A DNA stretch of 64,000 nucleotides from Agrobacterium cucumeris (GTDB taxonomy: Bacteria > Pseudomonadota > Alphaproteobacteria > Rhizobiales > Rhizobiaceae): the NCBI RefSeq assembly GCF_030036535.1, contig NZ_CP080387.1, positions 1,984,001 to 2,048,000 on the forward strand, read 5' to 3'. Made by a program: the position numbers and the translations under genes. Below, piece by piece: positions 43,712 to 53,581 of this stretch. How positions within the stretch are numbered: position 1 is the first letter of the stretch; each line of letters starts with the position of its first letter. The notes below the pieces were generated by a model, which saw nothing but the letters and a program-made list of their open reading frames with translations, did no database searches and was not told where the DNA came from.

Positions 43712-44559
43712 AGGTCATCCTCCGCGCCGGGAAGTCGGAAAAGCCGGTCGAGAACGATCGCCAGTATGACGATGCACAGCCCCGCCTCGAAGCCCATGGA
43801 GATGTTGACGGTGTTGAGCGCGCGCACCACCGGTACGCCGAGCCCGTTGGCACCGACGAGAGCGGAGATGACCACCATCGACAGCGACAGCATGATCGTC
43901 TGGGTCAGGCCCGCCATGATCTGCGGCGCGGCGAAGGGAAGCTCCACCTTGCGCAAAACCTGGGACGGCGTCGCACCGAAGGCGACCGCCGCCTCCACCA
44001 GCGCCGGCGGCGTCGAGACGATGCCGAGGCGGGTAAGCCGCACGGGGGCCGGGATGGCGAAGATGACGGTGGCTATGAGCCCGGGAACCATGCCGAGGCC
44101 GAAAAGCACCAGCGCCGGGATAAGATAAACGAAGGTCGGGATGGTCTGCATCAGGTCCAGCACCGGGCGCATGCCGGCATAAATCCATTTGCGCCGCGCC
44201 GCCAATATGCCGAGCGGTATGCCGATGATCATGCAAACGGCGCTCGCGGCCATCACCAGCGCCAGCGTTTCCGTCGTGGCTTTCCAGTAACCGAGATTGA
44301 TGATGAGCAACAGGCCGAGCGCCGTGAAGAGCGGCATACCGACAGACCGGCGTGTCCAGGCCGAAAGCGCCGTCACTATCGCGACGATGATCAGCGGATG
44401 CGGCGCCTGTAAAACATAAAGCAGGGCGTTGATGACGCTTTGGAAGATGAAAGAAAGCCAATCGAAGAAAAAAGCGAGATTGCCGGTCAGCCAATCGATG
44501 GCCTCCTTGGCATATCGGCCGACAGGCAGGCGGTTTTCAGGAGCGCTGAGCCATTCCAC
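43708..44559 (-). CDS. choW: Choline ABC transporter permease
   Basis: 283 residues from GTG 44559 (VEWLSAPENRLPVGRYAKEAIDWL), the usual ChoW length; the frame is open to 44673 but the added part crosses a GC-rich spacer. Multiple helices and the ATPase-coupling loop EAAVAFGATPSQVLRKVELPFAAPQIMAG are seen. Starts 188 bases after choX, with a hairpin between, and overlaps choV by four bases. Confidence 0.9.
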   Translation of the reverse strand: MEWLSAPENRLPVGRYAKEAIDWLTGNLAFFFDWLSFIFQSVINALLYVLQAPHPLIIVAIVTALSAWTRRSVGMPLFTALGLLLIINLGYWKATTETLALVMAASAVCMIIGIPLGILAARRKWIYAGMRPVLDLMQTIPTFVYLIPALVLFGLGMVPGLIATVIFAIPAPVRLTRLGIVSTPPALVEAAVAFGATPSQVLRKVELPFAAPQIMAGLTQTIMLSLSMVVISALVGANGLGVPVVRALNTVNISMGFEAGLCIVILAIVLDRLFRLPGAEDDL

Positions 44560-44702
44560 GGTAAGAAAAGACCTTTCGTGAACAAATGCAGAAACGACGG
44601 CCGGCAGCGGGACTGCCGGGCGCGGTGCTGGCGCATGACCTGCGGTGCGGCAAAATTCGCCGGCTGAGGTCATGCATGGGCATCGTTATTTCCCGCTGCA
44701 AT

Positions 44703-44723
44703 CCGGCCTGTCGCACAGGCCGG
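44703..44723 (-). other. Hairpin between choX and choW
   Basis: CCGGCCTGT and ACAGGCCGG pair perfectly around three bases, 24 bases after the choX stop. There is no T-run. Such stems often protect the binding-protein part of the message and lower read-through to the permease genes. A GTCATGCATGG word is repeated on either side. Confidence 0.6.
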
Positions 44724-44746
44724 ACGCAGTCATGCATGGTCTTGCG

Positions 44747-45700
44747 TTAAAGGCCCAGTGCCTTCTTGGCGGCGGGCAAGGCGTCGGCGCTGCCGTCCTT
44801 GGTCTTGACGTTGGCGAGCCAGGGCTCGATCGCCGCCGGATTGGCCTTCAGCCAGGCCGTTGCTGCGGCTTCGCCCTCAAGGCCGTCATTCAGGATCTTG
44901 CCCATGATCTCGTTTTCCATGGGCAGGGAAAATTGCAGGTTCTTCAGAAACGCGCCGACATTCGGGCACTCCTCGACATAACCCTTGCGCACATTGGTAT
45001 GGATCGTCGCGCCGCCGAGATTGGGGCCGAAGACCTCGTCGCCACCGGTCAGGTAGGTCAGCTTGAAATTCGCATTCATCGGATGCGGTTCCCAGCCGAG
45101 GAAGACGATCGGCTCGCCGGATTTTTCCGAGCGGGCAACCTGCGACAGCATGCCCTGTTCGGAAGACTCCACCACCTCGAATGATTTCAGGCCGAAACTA
45201 TCCTTGGCCACCATGTCGAGGATCAGGCGATTGCCGTCATTGCCCGGCTCGATGCCGTAAATCTTGCCGCCGAGATCGGCGCTATGGGCGGCGATATCCT
45301 TGAAGTCCTTGATGCCGAGTTCGGCACCCTTGGCGTTGGTCGCCAGCGTGTATTTGGCGCCCGTCAGGTTTTCACGCAGCGTCTCAACAGATTTGTCTTC
45401 GCGGTAAGGCGCGATATCGCCTTCCATGGTCGGCATCCAGTTGCCGAGGAAGACGTCGATGTCCTTGTTTTTCAAGGATGTATAGGTAACAGGTACGGAG
45501 AGAAGCTTGACGTCGGTTTCATAACCCAGGCTTTTCAGAAGTACGGTGGCGGTCGCCGTTGTGGCCGTGATGTCGGTCCAGCCAACATCTGAGAAACGCA
45601 CCGTACCGCAACTTGCCGGCTCGGCGGCACCGGCCGCGCTGAACGTCATGGAGGAGATTGCTGCGGCCAGGGCCAGACAGCGGCTTCTATTTGCAAACAT
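44747..45700 (-). CDS. choX: Choline ABC transporter substrate-binding protein
   Basis: 317 residues. Sec signal peptide (cut near AAGAAEP), then the type II binding fold of the OpuAC/ChoX group: [40 protein letters not shown] and [10 protein letters not shown], which supply the aromatic box for the trimethylammonium group. ATG 45700 has GGGAG six bases upstream. First gene of choXWV. Confidence 0.93.
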   Translation of the reverse strand: MFANRSRCLALAAAISSMTFSAAGAAEPASCGTVRFSDVGWTDITATTATATVLLKSLGYETDVKLLSVPVTYTSLKNKDIDVFLGNWMPTMEGDIAPYREDKSVETLRENLTGAKYTLATNAKGAELGIKDFKDIAAHSADLGGKIYGIEPGNDGNRLILDMVAKDSFGLKSFEVVESSEQGMLSQVARSEKSGEPIVFLGWEPHPMNANFKLTYLTGGDEVFGPNLGGATIHTNVRKGYVEECPNVGAFLKNLQFSLPMENEIMGKILNDGLEGEAAATAWLKANPAAIEPWLANVKTKDGSADALPAAKKALGL

Positions 45701-45731
45701 TGTTTGCTCCCTTTTTTTTCGTTCCCTTGCC

Positions 45732-45759
45732 ATTATCAATATCTGCCGGCCACAATCAA
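45732..45759 (-). promoter_or_regulatory. Promoter of choXWV
   Basis: TTGATT (45759-45754), 16 bases, GATAAT (45737-45732) on the minus strand, about 32 bases before the choX start. A direct repeat GCGTGC-ATTT-GCGTGC lies upstream at about 45763-45778 and may bind a regulator. The remainder of the gap to tdk (45760-46035) shows no gene. Confidence 0.5.
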
Positions 45760-46035
45760 CTCGCGTGCATTTGCGTGCTTTGGCCCACCGTTTGCGACAA
45801 AACCGTGAAAATGTCGGCCTTCAACCGTGTAATGTCGAGAATGGCAGGCCGCGGAAATCTGTGTTTTTTCCATCTCCGCACTTTTCAACCCGCTTCTTCG
45901 CCGTCAAAAGACGCAGATTGCAGCATCGGCTCGGGAATGAGAATCGGTTTTGCAAGGCGCGATGCGCCGATTCAGAAAATTGGAGCGGTGGTTGCGACGC
46001 GTCTGACGAACGCAAAGGCGCTCCGGGAGTGGATA

Positions 46036-46617
46036 ATGGCAAAACTCTATTTCAATTATTCGACGATGAATGCCGGCAAATCGACCATGCTGCTGCAGGC
46101 GTCCTATAATTATCAGGAACGCGGCATGCGCACCCTGATCTTCACGGCCGCCTTCGACAACCGGGCGGGCGTCGGTCGCGTCGCCTCGCGCATCGGCCTG
46201 TCCTCCGACGCCCTGACCTTCGATGAAAATACCGACCTCTTCGCCGAGGTATCGGCCCTTAATGCCGAGGCGCCGGTCGCCTGCGTTTTCATCGACGAAG
46301 CCAACTTTCTCTCCGAACACCATGTCTGGCAGCTGGCCAATATTGCCGACAGGCTGAATATTCCGGTCATGACCTATGGCCTGCGCACGGATTTTCAGGG
46401 CAAGTTATTCCCCGCCTCGAAGGAACTGCTCGCCATCGCCGACGAGCTTCGCGAAATCCGCACCATCTGCCATTGCGGTCGCAAGGCGACGATGGTGGCC
46501 CGTTTCGACAATGAAGGAAAGGTCGTGACGGAAGGCGCGCAGATCGAGGTCGGCGGCAATGAAAAATACGTTTCCTTCTGCCGCCGCCATTGGGTGGAGA
46601 CCATCAAGGGCGGCTGA
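46036..46617 (+). CDS. tdk: Thymidine kinase
   Basis: 193 residues, type II bacterial TK. Phosphorylates thymidine with ATP for the salvage of dTMP. P-loop STMNAGKST at residues 9-17, catalytic Glu in VFIDEANFL, lasso loop ending [10 protein letters not shown], zinc ligands CHCGRKA. ATG 46036 follows GGGAG; long open sequence upstream is non-coding. Single gene. Confidence 0.95.
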   Translation: MAKLYFNYSTMNAGKSTMLLQASYNYQERGMRTLIFTAAFDNRAGVGRVASRIGLSSDALTFDENTDLFAEVSALNAEAPVACVFIDEANFLSEHHVWQLANIADRLNIPVMTYGLRTDFQGKLFPASKELLAIADELREIRTICHCGRKATMVARFDNEGKVVTEGAQIEVGGNEKYVSFCRRHWVETIKGG

Positions 46618-46640
46618 GCCTCTGCGTCCGGTTGCCGCAT

Positions 46641-46654
46641 TTGATTTTTCGCAA
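46641..46654 (+). promoter_or_regulatory. FNR/NnrR-type box ahead of the pseudoazurin gene
   Basis: TTGAT-TTTT-CGCAA, the exact 14-base spacing of Crp/Fnr-family sites. The left half is FNR/FixK-like and the right half NnrR-like. A CGCTAAGA -10-like sequence follows at about 46674, which would put the box near -41, the activating position. Confidence 0.5.
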
Positions 46655-46730
46655 AGATGGCTGCCCTGCTCCTGCGCTAAGACGAGGACGACACATTCGC
46701 GTGGATGTGCTTTCTCTCAGGAGCAAAATT

Positions 46731-47183
46731 ATGCAGAACAAAACTGCCAAATTCGCCAGCCTCGCCATCATCGCAGGCCTTTTCGCCTTTCCCGCCCTCT
46801 CGGCTGAAATCGAAGTAAAGATGCTCAACAAGGGCAGCGACGGCCAGGCGATGGTCTTCGAACCGGCAACCGTCAAGGCCGCTGTCGGTGACGTCATCAC
46901 CTTCGTTCCGGTCGACAAGGGCCATGATGCGGCAGCCGTCAAGGAAATGATCCCCGAAGGTGTCGCCGACTTCAAAGGCAAGATGAACGAGACGGTGAAG
47001 GTGACGGTCGACAAGGAAGGCGCATATGTCGTCAAATGCACACCGCATCTTGGCATGGGCATGGTGGCTCTCATTGTCGTTGGCGACGCACCGCCGGCCA
47101 ATCTGGATGCTGTCAAGAACGGTAAGCTGCCGAAGAAAGCCCGTGACCGGCTGAATGCCGAGATCACCAAACTGGGCCTGTAA
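46731..47183 (+). CDS. Pseudoazurin (blue copper protein)
   Basis: 150 residues with a 25-residue Sec signal peptide (ends PALSA). In the mature protein the four copper ligands fall at His40, Cys78, His81 and Met86, exactly as in known pseudoazurins (motifs DKGHDA and [12 protein letters not shown]). Periplasmic electron carrier, commonly donor to copper nitrite reductase. No nitrite reductase gene is in the window. ATG 46731 follows CAGGAG. The upstream Fnr-type box suggests oxygen or NO control. Confidence 0.93.
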   Translation: MQNKTAKFASLAIIAGLFAFPALSAEIEVKMLNKGSDGQAMVFEPATVKAAVGDVITFVPVDKGHDAAAVKEMIPEGVADFKGKMNETVKVTVDKEGAYVVKCTPHLGMGMVALIVVGDAPPANLDAVKNGKLPKKARDRLNAEITKLGL

Positions 47184-47424
47184 CCGCATATCCCTGCGGC
47201 TCCGCGGCGGCAATATCCGGTTAAGCAGTCTGAGCATGCCGGAATGGCCGACGCGGACCGCAGGTTGAGAAAAGTTTCGCAATCATGTTGTATCCCGGTT
47301 GACCGGGACATATCTGGAAGACAGTAAATGACCGTGGTTTTTCCGAAGCGCCGAAGGGCGCCCGGTTGAACCGCGGATTTTTCTTCCGGCGTCCAGCCCC
47401 ACGGGCAGAGGAGACTATGACGAC

Positions 47425-48573
47425 ATGATCGACCGGATCACCGCATTGATTCAGGCAGCCTTCAGCGCCATCGGCAAGGCCGCCGGCATGGTCGTCGCCT
47501 GGCTTTTGTGGCCCTTCATGGCCGCCCATGGCTGGTATCGCGACCGCAACTGGATCATCAAGGGACCGATCGCTCTGGTTCTCATCCTGCTTGCCGGCTT
47601 TTACGGATATTTCGTCTGGCAGACGCAGGTCTGGAGCAATTTCGACCCGGATTACATTTCCCGTTACAAGCTGTCTGAACGCACCGTGCCGCCCGGACAG
47701 GAATTGCCGGCCGCCACCCCGGCTGCAGCCACCGGCGCTGCCGCCAACACGTCCGCACCCGTGTGCCAGCGATCCGCCATCGTCGATGCCGCCGCCGATC
47801 TCACCGATTTCAACGTCAACCAGAATGCATGGATTTCCTCCATGCTGCTTTACCGTCTCGGCCTCTTCGGCATGGATTGGGACAGCACGCCGTTTCTGGA
47901 TAACAAGGCTTCGTTCCAGCGCGGCGTGAACCAGGCCGTGCGCCGCACCTCGGTGGAACTGGTGGATACGCTTGGCCGCGTGCGCGGCACCTCTGGTATC
48001 AACAACAATCTCCAGGAAGCGCGTGGCAACATGCAGTTCAGCGAATATTCCTGGTATTTCGGCCTTGATCCCTTCGGTCCGAAGACGCCTACACCCAGCT
48101 ATTACCGCGCCGCCATCCGCAGCTTCCAGGCTTTCAACGGCGAACTGACCGCCTGCAAGGCCGTCTTCGATACCCGTGCCGACAACCTCATCCAGTTCAT
48201 CGACCGTATTGCCGGCGATATCGGCTCCACATCGGCAATTCTGCGCGAGCGTTCGGAAAATTATAATGGCGGCTGGTTCGACACCCGCGCCGACGACCGT
48301 TTCTGGTTCGCCTATGGCCAGCTCTACGGTTATTACGGCGTGCTTTCGGCCGCCGGATCGGACTTCGCGCAGGTCATCCGCGAGCGTAATCTCACCAACC
48401 TGTGGAACGACACGCTGGTGCAGACCCGCGCGGCGCTGCGCATCCAGCCGGCGATCATCTCCAATGGTGAGGAAAGCGGCTGGATCATGCCCTCGCATCT
48501 CGCCACCATGGGATTTTACGTACTGCGGGTTCGTTCGAACCTCGTCGAGCTCCGTTCCGTTCTCGACCGCTGA
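47425..48573 (+). CDS. DUF2333 family membrane-anchored protein
   Basis: 382 residues with one clear N-terminal membrane helix (GPIALVLILLAGFYGYFVW), then a periplasmic domain of DUF2333: WISSMLLYRLGLFGMDWDSTPFLDNKASFQRGVNQAVRR and SWYFGLDPFGP. Function unknown. The ribosome site GAGGAG is 11 bases upstream. It converges with the LuxR-type gene and shares its terminator. Confidence 0.87.
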   Translation: MIDRITALIQAAFSAIGKAAGMVVAWLLWPFMAAHGWYRDRNWIIKGPIALVLILLAGFYGYFVWQTQVWSNFDPDYISRYKLSERTVPPGQELPAATPAAATGAAANTSAPVCQRSAIVDAAADLTDFNVNQNAWISSMLLYRLGLFGMDWDSTPFLDNKASFQRGVNQAVRRTSVELVDTLGRVRGTSGINNNLQEARGNMQFSEYSWYFGLDPFGPKTPTPSYYRAAIRSFQAFNGELTACKAVFDTRADNLIQFIDRIAGDIGSTSAILRERSENYNGGWFDTRADDRFWFAYGQLYGYYGVLSAAGSDFAQVIRERNLTNLWNDTLVQTRAALRIQPAIISNGEESGWIMPSHLATMGFYVLRVRSNLVELRSVLDR

Positions 48574-48580
48574 CAATGAT

Positions 48581-48600
48581 GCCGGCCCTTTGCGGCCGGC
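48581..48600. terminator. Shared hairpin between convergent genes
   Basis: GCCGGCC, six-base loop, GGCCGGC, filling the whole gap between the DUF2333 and LuxR-type stops. No T-run. Confidence 0.6.
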
Positions 48601-49317
48601 TCAATCTATCAGGCGCTGACGTATGGTCTTTGCCACCAGCTGCGTGCGGTTGACGCAGTCGAGCTTGCGCATGGCGTTGTTCATATAGGTATTGACGGTG
48701 TGTTCCGAGATGGAGAGAAGCTCGGCGATTTCCACGGAGGTCTTGCCCTGTGCGGTCCAGCGCACCACATCGAGCTCCCGTTTCGTTAAAGGCGACGGGC
48801 TTTTGGAGCCGATGCGGCAAAGACGGTCATAGACCTCCAGAGCATGCAGCACGATCATGCCCAGTTCATTCAGCGATGCCTGTGAGAGGGCATCGCGATC
48901 GCCGGCAAAATTCATCAGGTGCCGGTTTCCGCTCATGCCGCTGACGGGCACCATGAGCCCGGAGGTGATGCCGATGCTGCCGAGCGATGCCCCCGCTTCC
49001 GCCAGCGTTCCGCAGGCAATATCCGCGTCGTCCAGCGACCAGTATTGCGGCATCATCGATGAGGCGCCACGCTTGATAACGGGACACTCGCCAAGCGCAC
49101 CATTCGCGGTCATCGCATTCACAACCCAGACCGGCAGGCTGCTTTCCACAACTGTTGGCAAGGCATAGGCATTGCTGCCGCCGGGTAATTTCATCAGTGT
49201 CACATGCGCATAGCCGAACGCGCGCATTACCTCTAGCAGCGCCATCAGCCATTGCTGCCTGTCGGCGGCGGCCGACAGGTCACGGCAAAGTCTGGCCTGG
49301 CGCTCCGTTTTCGACAT
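48601..49317 (-). CDS. LuxR-family regulator with N-terminal autoinducer-type domain
   Basis: 238 residues. The N-terminal 160 residues look like an autoinducer-binding fold (YAHVTLMKLP, PQYWSLDDADIAC, then GITSGLMVPVSG). The C-terminal part is a standard LuxR helix-turn-helix: LTKRELDVVRWTAQGKTSVEIAELLSISEHTVNTYMNNAMRKL. No synthase gene is near, so it is a LuxR solo; its ligand, if any, is unknown. Confidence 0.88.
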   Translation of the reverse strand: MSKTERQARLCRDLSAAADRQQWLMALLEVMRAFGYAHVTLMKLPGGSNAYALPTVVESSLPVWVVNAMTANGALGECPVIKRGASSMMPQYWSLDDADIACGTLAEAGASLGSIGITSGLMVPVSGMSGNRHLMNFAGDRDALSQASLNELGMIVLHALEVYDRLCRIGSKSPSPLTKRELDVVRWTAQGKTSVEIAELLSISEHTVNTYMNNAMRKLDCVNRTQLVAKTIRQRLID

Positions 49318-49417
49318 TCAGCCACCACCACCCGATGGGCGCAAAATGCCCCAATGCGAGGAACAGACAGCAAAGGCAAAGACGGTTGCGACCTTCATGA
49401 CCGGCGGACCACCTGAA

Positions 49418-49939
49418 TTAAAGCGCGGGTTTTTCGGACTTGTCCTTTGGCTTGGCCATCAGTTTTTCCAGAAAACCGAGCATAACCGCCGAGACGACAA
49501 AAGCCAGATGAATGATGGTGAACCACATCAGCTTGCTGTCCGAATATTGGTTGGCGTTGAGGAATATCTGCAGCAGATGGATCGACGAAATCGCCACGAT
49601 CGACGATGCGACCTTGATCTTCAGACTGCCGGCATCGAGCTTGCCAAGAAACGAAACCTCGTCATCCGCATTGTCGAAGCGGCTGACGAAATTCTCGTAA
49701 CCGGAAATCATCACCATGACGATCAGGCTGGCGACCAGCGCCGCATCGATCAACCCAAGCATGGCGAGGATCATATCCGACTCGTCATAAATAAAGACGT
49801 TTTTTGCAACCTTCAGGAATTTGAGCGCGAAGGAAAACGCATAAACCGCCAGCGCCGCGACAAGCCCGAGATAAAAAACGACGAGCAGCCAGCGGCTGGA
49901 GAGGATGATCCGCTCGACGAGCAGTTCAAGAGACTTCAT
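49418..49939 (-). CDS. UPF0114 (YqhA-like) membrane protein
   Basis: 173 residues with four predicted helices and family signatures MKSLELLVERIILSSRW at the start and GYENFVSRFD in the middle. Function unknown in all species. ATG 49939 is chosen because the family starts there; the frame stays open 42 codons further without conserved residues. Divergent from the TonB receptor and possibly sharing its iron-responsive region. Confidence 0.85.
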   Translation of the reverse strand: MKSLELLVERIILSSRWLLVVFYLGLVAALAVYAFSFALKFLKVAKNVFIYDESDMILAMLGLIDAALVASLIVMVMISGYENFVSRFDNADDEVSFLGKLDAGSLKIKVASSIVAISSIHLLQIFLNANQYSDSKLMWFTIIHLAFVVSAVMLGFLEKLMAKPKDKSEKPAL

Positions 49940-50131
49940 TTCCGTATCCGATAATAATCTGTTTACTGTTGGAGCATGCTTTCTTTCGCCATGTAAACTG
50001 GCTGTGAATATCCTAGCAAGCGGCAATGTCGGGACTTTGGCGACACCATGGCGTTTTTGCCGCATTCAGCGGCTGGAAGACGCCACGGCAGCCCGTAACA
50101 TTTCTGCAACATACCGTTATGCTTTAAAACA

Positions 50132-50146
50132 TGATGCGAAAAGTCA
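50132..50146. promoter_or_regulatory. RirA-type iron-responsive operator, site 1
   Basis: TGATGCGAAAAGTCA fits the TGA-N9-TCA pattern of rhizobial iron-responsive operators. 13 bases from site 2. It would bind RirA when iron is plentiful. Confidence 0.5.
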
Positions 50147-50158
50147 TATATAATATGT

Positions 50159-50173
50159 TGACAGTTATCATCA
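50159..50173. promoter_or_regulatory. RirA-type iron-responsive operator, site 2
   Basis: TGACAGTTATCATCA fits TGA-N9-TCA and overlaps a TTGACA -35 (50158-50163) directed at the TonB receptor gene, the right place for repression. A GC-rich hairpin (50242-50259) lies in the long leader that follows. Confidence 0.6.
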
Positions 50174-50290
50174 TGTTTTCTAGTCCTCACCTATCGGCTC
50201 GCCCGTAACAATTCAGAACATTTTCAGCCGCGCACAAGTGCGGCGCGTTTTCGCGCGCCGTGTCTATATGCGCGCCTACCGGGGGTACTA

Positions 50291-52534
50291 ATGTCCATCT
50301 CGCGCACACATTCCGCGCTGCTTCTGTGCACTGCCATGTCTCTTCTGCCGCTTGCCGGCCCTGCAGGGGCACAGGATGCCGCTTCGCAGGCGAACGGCAC
50401 GACGACGCTTGAAAAGATCGTGGTCAAGGGCAAGCGCGTTAAAAGCGCCAACGCCGCTGCCGATACGCCGCTGGCAAGCCAGACGACGGCGGAAGAGATT
50501 CGCAAGAAGGATATCGGCAGCATCAAGGATCTTGGAAACACCACCGAGCCAGGCGTCGATTTCATCGAAGCCAAGCCCGGCAAGCCTGGTGGCCTGTTCA
50601 TTCGCGGCCTCGGCGGCGCACGCGTCGTAACACTGATCGACAATATCCCCGTCCCCTTCTTTGAAAACTTCGCCCGCCAGGGTCAGGCCACCACCACGTT
50701 AAGCAATACGAATTCGAGCTTTGATTTCTCATCGCTTTCGACGGTTGATGTGGTGCGCGGTGCCGACTCCAGCCGTATCGGCTCCGGCGCTCTCGGTGGT
50801 GCGCTCGTGCTGCGCACACTCGAGCCGGAAGACCTGATCGGCGAAGGCAAGGATTGGGGCGGCGTTGCCAAAACCACCTATGACAGCGAAGACAGAAGCG
50901 TCGGCGGCTCGCTTGCCGTTGCCAAGAAGATCGAGAACACCTCTGTTCTATTCCAGGGCTCCTACAAGCGTGGTAACGAGACGGATAACAAGGGCACGGA
51001 CGATATCTACGGATTGCGCCGCACCAAGCCCAACCCCGCCGACACCTATGAAAGCAACCTGATGTTCAAGATCCGTCAGGATCTTGAAGGCGGCCATCGC
51101 ATCGGCCTGACAGCAGAGCGTTACTCGCTGAGAAACCGCAGCGACATGAAAACCCTGCAGGGCGTCAGCATAACGGGCACGGGATCGAGCTATCGGATCG
51201 GCGACTACCGCGGCTATGAGAATACGGAGCGAGATCGCGTATCTCTCGACTACGAATACGAAGCACCTTCGACCGACGGCCTGATCGATGCCGCCAATCT
51301 GTCGCTTTACTGGACGCGCCTCTCCAAGGAATCCGGTGCTGGCGACCGACTGACCAACAATTCGCTCTATATTCGCGAAGACAGCATGCGCAACAGCGCA
51401 TTCGGTATCGTCGGCGGCCTTGAATCCGGCTTCGAACTCGGCGGCGTGCAGCACACGGTCCGTTTCGGCGGCAACGCCATGACGACCGATTTCAGCCAGG
51501 AGCTTTACGCCAATACGGCCGGAGTGACGTCTTCGTCGCAGTCAGACATGCCTGACGTGAGCGGCAAGAGTCTCGGTCTTTATCTCGACGACGAAATTGC
51601 GTTTGGTAACGGCTTCCGCCTTACCCCCGGTTTGCGCTTCGATTCCTATGATTACGATCCGGATGGTTCGGTATCCAGCAACAGCGGCTACAGAACCTTC
51701 GGTCTGCCGAGCGGCAACAGCGGCTCGCGCTTCTCGCCAAAACTGCTCGCGACCTATGACCTCACCCCCGAGGTGCAGCTTTTTGCACAATGGTCCATGG
51801 CTTACCGTGCACCGACCATCAACGAGCTTTATCTGAACTTCTCGAACATCACTTCGGGCGGATATGCCGTTATCGGCAATTCCGAACTGAAGCCAGAAAC
51901 GAGCAATGGTTTCGAAATCGGCGCGAACTACGCCTCCGGCGATCTTGCCGGAAGCCTGACGCTGTTCCACAACAAGTACAAGAATTTCATCGAGCAATAT
52001 ACGACGACGACCAACCTCTTCTCCTTCAGAGGGTCGCCGGGAAGCCTGTTCACCTATCGCAACCGCAACAATGTCGAAATCTCCGGTGTGGAAGCCAAGG
52101 TGCGCAAGGAGCTCGCAAACGGCTTCTTCGCCCACGCCTCGCTTGCTTACGCCTATGGCAAAGACACTGACACGAATGAGTTCATTCGCACGGTTGCGCC
52201 GTTCAAATCCGTCCTCGGCGTCGGCTACGAGCAGGAAACCTGGGGCACGGAATTCACGGGCGTCTTCTCATCCGGCATGCGTGACGACAAGGTGGCCAAC
52301 ACCTTCGATGCCCCCGGTTACGGCGTCTTCAACCTGAGTGGCTGGTGGGAGCCTGAACAGACGAAGGGCCTGCGTATTCAGGCCGGCATCTACAACCTGT
52401 TCGACAGGAAGTATTGGAATGCCGTCGGTGTCCGCGACATCAACCCCAACACTGCCAGCACCGTCAACCAACCGGTTGATTTCTATTCCGAAGCCGGACG
52501 CACCTTCAAAATCTCTCTGACCCAGAAATTCTAA
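50291..52534 (+). CDS. TonB-dependent haem/haemoglobin receptor
   Basis: 747 residues. Signal peptide (cut near GPAGAQD), TonB box-like LEKIVVKGKR, plug domain with GLFIRGLGGARVVTLIDNIPV, 22-strand barrel ending in the typical KISLTQKF. The YRAPTINELY and SELKPETSNGFEIG segments match the FRAP/NPNL region of haem receptors such as HmuR/ShmR. It imports haem across the outer membrane with TonB energy. No haem permease genes follow; they must be elsewhere. Confidence 0.92.
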   Translation: MSISRTHSALLLCTAMSLLPLAGPAGAQDAASQANGTTTLEKIVVKGKRVKSANAAADTPLASQTTAEEIRKKDIGSIKDLGNTTEPGVDFIEAKPGKPGGLFIRGLGGARVVTLIDNIPVPFFENFARQGQATTTLSNTNSSFDFSSLSTVDVVRGADSSRIGSGALGGALVLRTLEPEDLIGEGKDWGGVAKTTYDSEDRSVGGSLAVAKKIENTSVLFQGSYKRGNETDNKGTDDIYGLRRTKPNPADTYESNLMFKIRQDLEGGHRIGLTAERYSLRNRSDMKTLQGVSITGTGSSYRIGDYRGYENTERDRVSLDYEYEAPSTDGLIDAANLSLYWTRLSKESGAGDRLTNNSLYIREDSMRNSAFGIVGGLESGFELGGVQHTVRFGGNAMTTDFSQELYANTAGVTSSSQSDMPDVSGKSLGLYLDDEIAFGNGFRLTPGLRFDSYDYDPDGSVSSNSGYRTFGLPSGNSGSRFSPKLLATYDLTPEVQLFAQWSMAYRAPTINELYLNFSNITSGGYAVIGNSELKPETSNGFEIGANYASGDLAGSLTLFHNKYKNFIEQYTTTTNLFSFRGSPGSLFTYRNRNNVEISGVEAKVRKELANGFFAHASLAYAYGKDTDTNEFIRTVAPFKSVLGVGYEQETWGTEFTGVFSSGMRDDKVANTFDAPGYGVFNLSGWWEPEQTKGLRIQAGIYNLFDRKYWNAVGVRDINPNTASTVNQPVDFYSEAGRTFKISLTQKF

Positions 52535-52561
52535 AACCGGGCAGAAACATCATCTCCAGTC

Positions 52562-52589
52562 GGGGCGGCCTTCGGGTCGCCCCTTTTTT
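52562..52589 (+). terminator. Intrinsic terminator of the TonB receptor gene
   Basis: GGGGCGGCC, TTC loop, GGGTCGCCCC and six T, 27 bases after the stop. It abuts the end of the convergent extensin-like gene. Confidence 0.9.
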
Positions 52590-52590
52590 G

Positions 52591-53500
52591 TCAGCGGCAA
52601 TAGAGGTAGCCGCCCTTGCGTTCCAGGACGTCGAGATGCAGGTGATCCTGATGGGTGGCATCGCTGCCGGGGGAAAGAACGGTGCGGAAGAACAGGCAGG
52701 CGGCGGCCGTAATCGTCCGCTGGAAGGCGCCTTCCGGCGTCCCGTCCTCGCCGCGCGGTTTCATCACCAGCGGCTCGCCCTTATCGAAGGCGATGGTGGA
52801 AATATCCACCGCATTGCCCTTGGCATGTTCGGAAATCTTGCCCGTTTCGGCACTGTTACGGTTGCGGCAGATATAGGTCGAGGCATTGGCGATCGCCGTC
52901 ACCTTCTTCTCCGGCAGGGCAAGGGCTGCTGCCGGCAGCATCATCTCCTTGGTCCAGCGGGAAAGGGCAAGCGCGGTTTCACAGCGCATGGTGCCCGAAG
53001 GTTCAAGCTTGATGCCGGGCAGAACCGTGGAAAGCTCAATCGGCGCTTCAATGCCGCAGCCCTGCTCCTCGTCCCGGATCGGCTCAAGCTTTTTGAATTC
53101 CGCGCCGATTTCCTTCAGCGCACCGAGGCAGGCCTCAAGTGCTGCCGGGTCTTCCGGCTTTACCGGCTCCGGCGGTTTTTCCTTCGGTTTTGCCGCTTCG
53201 TCAGCCGGTTTCTGTTGTTCTCCGCCGTCCTTACCCTCGCTTTTCCCCTTCGCATCATCCGAACCCTTATCAGCCGGTGTCTTTTCACCATCCGGCTTCT
53301 GCTCTTCCGGAGCCTGTGGCTTCGGGACCGGTTTCGGCGCTTCCACCGGATCTTGCACCTTTTCGTCCGCGGGTTTTTCCGGGGGGGGTGGAGGATTGCG
53401 CCTCACCCGGTTTGGGCTGTGGCACGGGCACCTGGGGCGGCGGTTCCGAGGCGGAAATCAATGCGAGGCTGGCTACCAGAAGACACAGGCGATGAAGCAT
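52591..53500 (-). CDS. Extensin-like family exported protein with a C8 frameshift
   Basis: The conserved C-terminal half (from GCGIEAPIELSTVLPGI to HLDVLERKGGYLYCR) is the extensin-like domain with the peptidase M15-like His/Asp set SEHAKGNAVDIS and HQDHLHLDV. It is preceded by a long Pro/Lys/Glu linker. A Sec signal peptide, MLHRLCLLVASLALIS from ATG 53500, lies in another frame. The two frames meet at a run of eight C on the coding strand (53381-53388). Seven C would make one continuous protein of about 302 residues. So it is a slippage-prone, phase-variable, broken or mis-sequenced gene. Confidence 0.75.
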
Positions 53501-53581
53501 TATACGGGGTACTCCTGACCGTTTCGGCAGGAGAGCAACGCAGCAGCGGCAGGTAAGGTTCATTCCCCCACCGAAATCCGC

